DNA of 10,868 bases from CAYTGR01 sp964437445 (GTDB taxonomy: Bacteria; Chloroflexota; Anaerolineae; B4-G1; SLSP01), in NCBI GenBank assembly GCA_964437445.1, contig CAYTGR010000089.1, positions 1 through 10,868 of the forward strand, written 5' to 3'. Shown here one piece after another: positions 5,373-10,868 of this stretch (position 1 is its first letter; each line of letters opens with the position of its first letter). The notes beneath the pieces are model-generated. The model was not told the DNA's origin. It saw only the letters and a list, made by a program, of their open reading frames with translations, and searched no databases. Both the position numbers and the translations under genes were made by a program.

Positions 5373-6431
5373 TCACGCCGGCTCATCTTCCCAGCGGGGA
5401 CGGTACTCCGGTTCCAGGCCGGCGACAAATGCGGCCAGCAGCCGCCCGGTCCGCTCCACATCGCGCGGCGCGAGTACCTCCACCGGTTGGTGCATGTAAC
5501 GCACCGGGATAGAGAGCAGCCCGGTGGGGATGCCCTCCCGCGCCACCTGGATGCCCCAGGCGTCGGTGCCGCTGGCGCCGGGCGCCGGGTCGGTCAGGAG
5601 GGGAATTTCCTGCGTTTCGGCGGATTGCCGTAGCCGCTTCACCACTGCCGGGTGAAAATTCGGCCCCACGCCCAACGCCGGCCCCTTCCCCAATTCAAAG
5701 GTGCCCAGGCCGCTATCGTCGGCCTGCCTGGCAAACGTCACATCCAGAGCCACCGCCAGTTGCGGCGCTACCCCGTAAGCGGCGGTGATCGCCCCCTTCA
5801 ACCCTACCTCTTCCTGAACGGTCGCCACAGCGTAGCAATCCCAGGCATGTGGCCGGCGTTGCAGCGCTTCCAGCATGAGCGTGAGCGCCGCCACCGAAGC
5901 CCGATCATCTAACGCTTTGCTGGCCACCAGCCCTCCCTTGAGCTCCACCAGCGGGCGGCATAGGGAAACGATATCGCCGACCTGCACCAGCTGGCACAGT
6001 TCCTCGTGGGGCAACCCCACATCCACGAAGAGCTTTTCCCACGGCAACACCTGCTTGCGGTCGGCTTCGCGGAGGACATGCGGCGGGCGCGAGCCGACCA
6101 CGCCGGGCAAATCACGCCGGCCATGCACGATCACTTCCAGACCCGGCAGGACGCGCCGGTCAGCGCCCCCAATGGCGGCAACTTGCAGGAACCCCCGTTC
6201 TATACCGGTCACGAGCAGGCCCACTTCATCCATGTGGGCCGCCAGCAGCACGGCCGGGCGCGGCTCCAGCCCATCTCCTCGCTGCAAGGCGATGAGATTG
6301 CCCAGGGCATCGGTACGGAGCTCATCCACCAATGGCTGCCAGAGGGATTGGATAAGCGCGCGAACCGGCTCCTCTCTTCCGGAGGGGCCGGTAGCTTCGG
6401 ACAATTGTTTGAGCAACGGTACAGTTTCCAA
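5373..6431 (-). CDS. M42-family metallo-aminopeptidase, copy 1
   Basis: The protein has 352 residues from a TTG at 6431. The ligand set is complete: His66 and Asp68 (AHMDE), Asp175/176 (KALDDR), Glu207 and Glu208 (TVQEEVGLKGA), Asp230 (ALDVT) and His314 (RYMHQP). The start was chosen because AAAGGAG (6437-6443) lies 5 nt before this TTG. The frame is also open to a TTG at 6446, which would overlap the preceding stop as TTGA, but that codon has no ribosome site. The N-terminus from the chosen start (LLKQLSEATGPSGREE) aligns well with family members, which normally begin a few residues before this helix. The ribosome site overlaps the TGA of the Pro/Thr-rich gene, so translation is probably coupled. 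Unlike copies 2 and 3, its C-terminus carries an extra charged tail (about 340-352). Confidence 0.95.
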   Translation of the reverse strand: METVPLLKQLSEATGPSGREEPVRALIQSLWQPLVDELRTDALGNLIALQRGDGLEPRPAVLLAAHMDEVGLLVTGIERGFLQVAAIGGADRRVLPGLEVIVHGRRDLPGVVGSRPPHVLREADRKQVLPWEKLFVDVGLPHEELCQLVQVGDIVSLCRPLVELKGGLVASKALDDRASVAALTLMLEALQRRPHAWDCYAVATVQEEVGLKGAITAAYGVAPQLAVALDVTFARQADDSGLGTFELGKGPALGVGPNFHPAVVKRLRQSAETQEIPLLTDPAPGASGTDAWGIQVAREGIPTGLLSIPVRYMHQPVEVLAPRDVERTGRLLAAFVAGLEPEYRPRWEDEPA

Positions 6432-6442
6432 AAAGGCTCCTT

Positions 6443-6994
6443 TCAAGGCCCGACCGTCGCGGTTGGCGTCTCGGTCGGCGTCTCCGTCGGGGTTTCCTCC
6501 AGGGTAGGCGTGGGCGTAGGGGTAGGCGTGGCCGTCGCCGTCGGCTCAATTGTAGCCGTCGGGGTGGGGGAAGCCGGCGAGGTTGACGTTGGGCTGGCCG
6601 TAGGTGTTGGCGTTGCCGTGGGCATAGGGGTCACAGTGCCGGTGGCCGTGGGCAGCGCCGTGGGTGTCGGCGTGCCGGTTGGAGTCGGCGTCGCTGTGGG
6701 CGTGGGCGTGAAGGTGGGCGTGGGCGTGGGGGTGCGTGTCGGCGGGAACCACTGCGTCGGTGTCGGCTGGAGCGTGCGTGGTCCCACCGTGCCGGGACCG
6801 ACCAGGTAGGGCGTGTCGGTCGCGTTGGGGACCCGCGTCGCCGTTGGCGAGGGCGTGACGGTGGGAGTCGGCGTAGCGGAGGGCGCCGGGCGCAGGCTCA
6901 GCGCGATGAAACCCACGGCATAACAAGGAATGGTCGCCAGGATAATGGCAATCAAAACAGCGTAGATCGGTTTCCGTGTGCGTAAACTATCCAT
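6443..6994 (-). CDS. Single-pass membrane protein with long Pro/Thr-rich extracellular stalk
   Basis: The 183-residue protein has no recognisable enzymatic domain. A short basic N-terminus (MDSLRTRK) precedes one hydrophobic helix at about 9-34. The rest is almost wholly Thr/Pro/Ala/Ser in TPTPT-type repeats (40-58 and 86-180). These are broken only by a short segment at about 58-85 (VPNATDTPYLVGPGTVGPRT, then QWFPP). The ending is acidic (LEETPTETPTETPT). By the positive-inside rule the stalk faces outward; such stretches are often O-glycosylated wall spacers. The ATG at 6994 is preferred because an upstream TTG (7042) lies inside the -10 of the promoter. The ribosome site is weak (GGAAC). 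It heads the M42 unit, 11 bp before copy 1. The repeat composition makes function unpredictable. Because the opposite strand is also open here, the hydrophobic helix, promoter and gene spacing are the main evidence that this strand is real. Confidence 0.78.
   Translation of the reverse strand: MDSLRTRKPIYAVLIAIILATIPCYAVGFIALSLRPAPSATPTPTVTPSPTATRVPNATDTPYLVGPGTVGPRTLQPTPTQWFPPTRTPTPTPTFTPTPTATPTPTGTPTPTALPTATGTVTPMPTATPTPTASPTSTSPASPTPTATIEPTATATPTPTPTPTLEETPTETPTETPTATVGP
6450..6760. repeat. Low-complexity hexamer-like tandem repeat inside the Pro/Thr gene
   Basis: The DNA is built from variants of a 6-bp unit, ACNCCN on the minus strand (seen as GGCGTN/GGCGTG on the plus strand). It codes for Thr-Pro dipeptides. 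Units are degenerate except for short exact runs such as GTGGGCGTGGGCGTG near 6715-6730. This is the kind of tract that expands and contracts by slippage, so its length may vary between strains. Confidence 0.8.
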
Positions 6995-7041
6995 AAAATT
7001 GTTCCATGATCGGGCCTGACCCCGGCGGCTTCTTCGGGACA

Positions 7042-7070
7042 ATCATAGCATTATTTTGGAGGGATGTCAA
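7042..7070 (-). promoter_or_regulatory. Promoter of the Pro/Thr protein-M42 peptidase unit
   Basis: On the minus strand, a perfect TTGACA (7065-7070) is followed after exactly 17 nt by TATGAT (7042-7047), one mismatch from TATAAT. The predicted start is near 7035, giving a leader of about 40 nt. It is divergent from the smc promoter: the two -10 elements are 46 bp apart (7047 to 7094) and share the palindrome region. Confidence 0.8.
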
Positions 7071-7076
7071 AAAGCG

Positions 7077-7088
7077 CCCGCGCGCGGG
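7077..7088. promoter_or_regulatory. 12-bp GC palindrome between divergent promoters, candidate operator
   Basis: CCCGCGCGCGGG is perfectly self-complementary. It occupies the place where smc would need a -35 element, 5 bp upstream of its extended -10, and lies 6 bp upstream of the -35 of the opposite promoter. A protein bound here could affect both directions. GC-rich genomes produce such palindromes by chance, so this is a candidate only. Confidence 0.35.
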
Positions 7089-7090
7089 TG

Positions 7091-7099
7091 TGTTATAAT
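7091..7099 (+). promoter_or_regulatory. Extended -10 promoter of smc
   Basis: TGTTATAAT is a perfect extended -10 (TG, one base, TATAAT). No acceptable -35 exists 16-18 bp upstream; the spot is AAAGCG or similar. This is the usual trade-off for extended -10 promoters. The predicted start is near 7105-7106, giving a leader of about 128 nt before the ATG at 7233. That leader can form a 9-bp hairpin (7150-7158 with 7174-7182). Confidence 0.7.
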
Positions 7100-7232
7100 A
7101 CTCAGGGGTAGCTGACCGGACAGGAAGCGGCGACGGCAGACAACGGACGGCGGACCACCGGCAGTGAAGAATCGTGGTCTGCGGTTCCCAAGGGCCGCGC
7201 CCCCATACTCAGACACGCAACAGGCGGAACCG

Positions 7233-10200
7233 ATGCCTAAGCTGAAACAACTGGTCTTGCAGGGCTTTAAATCTTTTGGTGATACGACGACGATCGTTTT
7301 CCCGACCGGCATCACCGCCGTCATTGGGCCGAATGGAAGCGGCAAGAGTAACATTGCCGACGCCATCCGCTGGGTGCTGGGCGAGCAACGGACCCGGATG
7401 CTGCGCGGCCGCACCGGTGAGGATATGATCTTCGCCGGGAGCCAGCGTCGCCCCCGGGCCAGCATGGCCCGGGTTGTTCTGACGTTTGACAACAGCGAGG
7501 CTTGGTTGCCGCTGGACTTCGCCGAGGTGACGATTGAACGCCGGGCCTACCGCTCCGGCGAGAGTGAATACCTGCTCAACGGCAGCCGGGTCCGGCTGAT
7601 GGACCTCAACGAGCTGCTCAACAAAGCCGGGTTGGGGCGAGAAGCCTATCTCTTCATCGGTCAGGGGCTGGTGGACCGGGTGCTCTCGTTGACGCCGCAG
7701 GAGCGCACTCAATTGTTTGAACAGGCCGCCGGGATCGCGCTCTATCGCCAGCGCCGTGAGGAAGCACTCAAAAAGTTAGAGGAAACCCGCCACAACCTGG
7801 AGCGAGTCCAGGACATCCTGAGTGAAATTGAACCCCGCCTGCGCCGGTTGGAACGGCAGGCCCTGCGGGTCGCCCAACACACCCAACTCACCGGCGAGCT
7901 CAAAGAGCTGCTCCGTACCTGGTACGGTTATCGTTGGGGGCAGACCGTCGCGGCGCTGGAACTGGCCCACCAGCGCGGCCGCGTCCACGAGACCGAGGTC
8001 GGCCGCCGCCAGGAAGCCGCTGCCGGGCTGGCCAATCGCATCGGCGCGCTGCGCCAGCAGTTGAGCCAGCTGCGCAGCCGCCTGGCCGAACTGCACCGCG
8101 CGGCGGGCGCCCGTCACGCTGAGGCTGAAGCTCTCCAGCGCGACCTGGCCGTGGGCCAGGAACGGGCCCGCCTGTTAACCGAACAGCAGGAAGAAGGGCG
8201 GGCCAATGTCGTCCCCCTGCGGGCGGCCTGGGAGGCCGGCGCGACAGAAATCGCGGCGTTGCGCGCGGAACTGGCCACCGGCGCAGCCCGGCTGGCCGAG
8301 GAGCGCGACCGGCTGGCGCAGGCTGAGGTCGCCTACCAGGCCCTGGAGGCCCGCCGGGGTGAGCTGATCCGCCGGCAAGGCGAAACGCAGAGCCACGCCC
8401 TGGAAGCCCGCCACCGGTTGGCCGACCGGCAGAGCCGCCTGGAGCAGCTGGCCGAACGCACCGGGCAGTTGGCGCAGCGGATCACGGAGCTGGAGACGGC
8501 GTTAGATTCCGCGGCCGGCCGCCGCCGCGCGCAGCAAGCTGCCGTGGAGGAGACCCGTCACGCGCTCATGGAGGCTGAGACGGCTCTCCAGGATCTGGAA
8601 GCGGAACAAGAGCGGCTGCGAGCGGCCCAGGAGGCCGCCCGCGCCGAAGGCGACCGCCTCCGCCGGGAGCTGGCCCAGCAGGAGGCCCAGCGCCAGCAGC
8701 TCAGTGCCCGGCTCGCCGCGCTGGAACGGCTCCACGCCGAGGGGGCGGGACTTTACGCCGGTGTGCGCGCCGTCTTAGGGACCGCCGCCCGCGAGGAGCT
8801 GCCCGGCCTGTTGGGGACGATCGCCACGCTCGTGCAGGTGCCACCCCGGCTGGACCACGCCGTAGAGGTGGCGCTGGGCGGACAATTGCAAGACGTCGTG
8901 GCCCGGCGCTGGCAGGACGCCGAAGCCGCGATTGCGTGGCTCAAGCGCAACCGCGCCGGGCGCGTCACCTTCCTCCCGCTGGACACGCTCCGGCCGCCGC
9001 CACCGCTGCGCCTGCCCGCCTTGCCGGGCGTGATTGGCGTTGCCGCCGACCTGGTCACTTACGAGGCCGAACTCCGGCCGGCGTTGTTGCTCCTGTTAGG
9101 CCGCGTCGCCGTCGCCGAAAGCCTGGAGGCGGCCCGCGCACTTTTCAAGGAGCTGACCGGGGGCTTCCAGATCGTCACCCTGGAAGGCGAACTGCTCCGT
9201 TCCGGCGGGGCGCTGACCGGCGGCCATGAGCGCAAGGAACAGCAAGACGGCGGGCTGCTGGCCCGCGAGCGCGAGCGGCGCGAGCTGCCCGCCCAACTTG
9301 CCGCCGTAGAAGAGGCCGCCCGCACGTTGCGCGACGCGGCCCGCCGCGCCGAGGAACAGGTCCGCGCCCTGACCGAGGAAGGTCGTGCGCTCCAGGAGCG
9401 CCGCCGGGTCGCTGAGCGGCAGCACCAGGAAGCCAACCGCCGCGTGGATCAGGCCGTCCGCGCCTTAGAGCAGGCCGCCCAGGAGGCCGGCTGGCAACGT
9501 AAATTATTGGATGAGGCCCGCACAGAACGTGAGCGCCTGGAAGGATCGCGCCAGCGCCTGGAAGGCGAGCGGGACGAGGCCACCGCCGCGTTAGCCGCCG
9601 CCGGGGCCACGCTGGAGCAGCTCGCGGCCGACCTGGCCGCGCTGGCCGATGACGAGAGCGCCCGCCTCGCCGCCGAACAACGCACGCGCGTCGCGCTGCT
9701 GGAACAGGAGCACGGAAATCGCCGCCGGCTGCTGGCGGCCCGGGAAAAAGAGCAGGAGCGCCTGGCCGACCAGATCGCCGCGCAGGAGCGCCGCGTCGCG
9801 GCCACCGGTGACGAGCTGGCGGCGCTGGCGGTCCACCTGGAGGAGCTCCAGGCGCGCTATACGGCCGGGCAGGCCGCCGCCGAGGCACTCTCCGCCCAGG
9901 TCCCGCCGCTGGAGACTCAGGTAGAGACCGCCGAGCGCGATCAGGTCCGTTGGGAGCAGGCCGAGGCTGAGGCGCGCCGGTTGCTGCGGGAGGCTGAACA
10001 GCGTCTGGCCCAGGCTCAAGTGGAGGTACGCCGCCGCGAGGACGAAACGCTCAACCTCCGGCGCGAGATCCAGGAGACGCTGGGGATTGTAGACCTGCCG
10101 CTGCCCTCGTCGCTCACCACGCAGCAGCCGCTCCCGCTGGAGAGTGTCGCCCCCTTCCCGGCCGTCGCTGAGCTACCGGAAGGGCTGGAAGAGCAGATTG

Positions 10201-10829
10201 CCGATCTCCGCGCCCAAATCCACCGGCTGGAGCCGGTCAATCTGGCCGCCCAGGAAGAGTACAACGAGGTCGCCGAACGCCATACCTTCCTCCAGACGCA
10301 AATCAACGACCTGGAGGCCGCCTCCACCCACTTGAGAAAGATCGTCACCGAGCTGGACAGTATGATTGAGACCGCTTTCCAGACGACCTTCAAGGCCATC
10401 GCGGCCGAGTTCGGGCGCATCTTTGCGCTCCTATTCAACGGGGGGACCGCCTCACTCACGCTCATCTCCAATGGCGAACAGACCGGCGTGGAGATCACCG
10501 CGCGGCCGCCGGGCAAACGCACCGCCGGGCTGGGAATGCTCTCCGGTGGCGAGCGGACACTGACTGCTGTGGCGCTCCTCTTCGCCGTCCTGCGGGTCAG
10601 TCCTGTGCCCTTCTGCGTGCTGGACGAGGTGGACGCCGCCTTAGACGAGGCGAACGTGGGCCGCTTCCGGGCCATGTTGCGCGAGCTGGGACGGCAGACT
10701 CAGTTCATCGTTATCACGCACAATCAGGGGACGGTGGAAGCCGCCGACACGATCTACGGCGTCTCCATGGGGGAAGAGAGCGTCTCGCAGGTGCTCTCGC
10801 TCAGCCTGGCGGATCTGCCGGCCGAGTAA
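7233..10829 (+). CDS. smc: Chromosome segregation/condensation protein SMC
   Basis: SMC forms a V-shaped ATPase dimer with ScpA and ScpB that extrudes DNA loops and separates new chromosomes. The 1198 residues are full length for bacterial SMC. In order: N-terminal ATPase half with Walker A GPNGSGKSN (32-40), then the family block GQGLVDRVL and FEQAAGI. A long Ala/Glu/Arg/Leu-rich coiled coil follows (about 170-500), then the hinge (about 506-668, with LPGLLGTIATLV, ALGGQLQDVV and SGGALTGG). A second coiled coil (about 670-1030) leads to the C-terminal half with the ABC signature LSGGE (1103-1107), Walker B VLDEVD (Asp1131, Glu1132) and the switch histidine in ITHNQ. The ATG at 7233 fits the conserved N-terminus (MPKLKQLVLQGFKSF). 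An upstream GTG at 7164 would only add unconserved residues. The ribosome site AGGCGG is modest. No ATPase residue is missing. Confidence 0.98.
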   Translation: MPKLKQLVLQGFKSFGDTTTIVFPTGITAVIGPNGSGKSNIADAIRWVLGEQRTRMLRGRTGEDMIFAGSQRRPRASMARVVLTFDNSEAWLPLDFAEVTIERRAYRSGESEYLLNGSRVRLMDLNELLNKAGLGREAYLFIGQGLVDRVLSLTPQERTQLFEQAAGIALYRQRREEALKKLEETRHNLERVQDILSEIEPRLRRLERQALRVAQHTQLTGELKELLRTWYGYRWGQTVAALELAHQRGRVHETEVGRRQEAAAGLANRIGALRQQLSQLRSRLAELHRAAGARHAEAEALQRDLAVGQERARLLTEQQEEGRANVVPLRAAWEAGATEIAALRAELATGAARLAEERDRLAQAEVAYQALEARRGELIRRQGETQSHALEARHRLADRQSRLEQLAERTGQLAQRITELETALDSAAGRRRAQQAAVEETRHALMEAETALQDLEAEQERLRAAQEAARAEGDRLRRELAQQEAQRQQLSARLAALERLHAEGAGLYAGVRAVLGTAAREELPGLLGTIATLVQVPPRLDHAVEVALGGQLQDVVARRWQDAEAAIAWLKRNRAGRVTFLPLDTLRPPPPLRLPALPGVIGVAADLVTYEAELRPALLLLLGRVAVAESLEAARALFKELTGGFQIVTLEGELLRSGGALTGGHERKEQQDGGLLARERERRELPAQLAAVEEAARTLRDAARRAEEQVRALTEEGRALQERRRVAERQHQEANRRVDQAVRALEQAAQEAGWQRKLLDEARTERERLEGSRQRLEGERDEATAALAAAGATLEQLAADLAALADDESARLAAEQRTRVALLEQEHGNRRRLLAAREKEQERLADQIAAQERRVAATGDELAALAVHLEELQARYTAGQAAAEALSAQVPPLETQVETAERDQVRWEQAEAEARRLLREAEQRLAQAQVEVRRREDETLNLRREIQETLGIVDLPLPSSLTTQQPLPLESVAPFPAVAELPEGLEEQIADLRAQIHRLEPVNLAAQEEYNEVAERHTFLQTQINDLEAASTHLRKIVTELDSMIETAFQTTFKAIAAEFGRIFALLFNGGTASLTLISNGEQTGVEITARPPGKRTAGLGMLSGGERTLTAVALLFAVLRVSPVPFCVLDEVDAALDEANVGRFRAMLRELGRQTQFIVITHNQGTVEAADTIYGVSMGEESVSQVLSLSLADLPAE

Positions 10830-10868
10830 ATGGTCTTTAAGAAAATAATCGGGTCACGTTCGCGCTGG
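10830..10868 (+). CDS. Start of a gene directly after smc, cut by the window edge (ftsY possible)
   Basis: An ATG follows the smc TAA without a gap, and the frame stays open for all 13 codons to the window end. It reads MVFKKIIGSRSRW, a basic and amphipathic beginning. In many Gram-positive-type genomes ftsY, the signal recognition particle receptor, follows smc, and FtsY often opens with a short basic segment of this kind. Thirteen codons cannot prove identity. The direct abutment suggests translational coupling to smc. Equally, the ATG could be incidental. Confidence 0.35.
   Translation, partial: MVFKKIIGSRSRW

Noticed and set aside
5345..5375. GC-rich inverted bases (CTGG...CCAG) between M42 copies 1 and 2 as a terminator
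   Set aside because: The stem is only 4 bp with a self-complementary core and no T-run; the genes appear co-transcribed.
6450..6760. Tandem repeats considered as a CRISPR array or iteron origin
   Set aside because: The units are degenerate 6-mers without spacers, in frame within a Thr/Pro coding region, and explained by the protein.
6006..6809. Plus-strand frame with Val/Gly (VGVGVAVG) repeats, elastin-like
   Set aside because: It is the reverse complement of the Thr/Pro repeat plus part of an M42 gene. The minus-strand reading has a promoter, a membrane helix and gene coupling; this one has none and runs into a conserved peptidase.
6987..7007. Six-codon frame (MEQFYG) overlapping the start of the Pro/Thr gene, a possible leader peptide
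   Set aside because: It has no ribosome site and no regulatory codon run or attenuator structure; short frames like this arise by chance.
9175..9888. 237-residue minus-strand frame, and several others, inside smc
   Set aside because: They are shadows of the GC-rich smc coiled-coil and hinge region, with Arg/Pro/Ala-rich composition and no motifs.
1..10868. Search for tRNA, rRNA, insertion sequences, phage genes or a novel multi-gene system
   Set aside because: No cloverleaf-like spacer, transposase, integrase or terminal repeat was seen. Nearly every base is covered by recognisable housekeeping genes, so I do not claim a new system here.

Overview
The window looks like GC-rich chromosomal DNA from a bacterium. 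My best guess is a Chloroflexota (Anaerolineae-like) organism, from a draft or metagenomic assembly. This guess rests on the high GC, a proline/threonine-rich membrane protein, a poly-glycine lipoprotein, a membrane-anchored YvcK homologue, strong Shine-Dalgarno sites and smc as a neighbour. No rRNA marker is present, so the assignment is inference. A block of exactly 100 N (4152-4251) marks a scaffold join.

The left two thirds (1-6994) is read on the minus strand and splits into three transcription units, each with a recognisable sigma70-type promoter. (a) 6994-3279: a promoter at 7042-7070 drives a small Pro/Thr-rich membrane protein and then three tandem M42-family metallo-aminopeptidases. 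The third peptidase has lost its N-terminus in the N gap. (b) 3162-2272: a promoter at 3216-3245 drives a small uncharacterised lipoprotein and then rsfS (ribosome silencing factor). This unit closes with a textbook intrinsic terminator at 2201-2232. (c) 2157-1: only 8 bp past that terminator's T-run, a near-consensus promoter (2165-2192) drives a CofD/YvcK-family protein with an N-terminal membrane anchor, followed by class I glyceraldehyde-3-phosphate dehydrogenase (gap). The gap gene runs off the left edge. A long RNA hairpin sits between yvcK and gap.

The right third (7233-10829) is a complete smc gene on the plus strand. It is divergent from unit (a) and is read from an extended -10 promoter next to a 12-bp GC palindrome. 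A new reading frame opens directly after the smc stop and is cut by the window edge. Its position would suit ftsY, but 13 codons cannot show this.

Functionally this is mostly housekeeping DNA: central carbon metabolism and its regulator (gap, yvcK), ribosome hibernation (rsfS), peptide turnover (three M42 enzymes) and chromosome organisation (smc). I see no phage, transposon, CRISPR array, tRNA, rRNA or defence system. The parts most worth a second look are the yvcK-gap hairpin, the possibly leaderless start of yvcK, the M42 triplet with its membrane-stalk neighbour, the orphan lipoprotein and the divergent smc control region.
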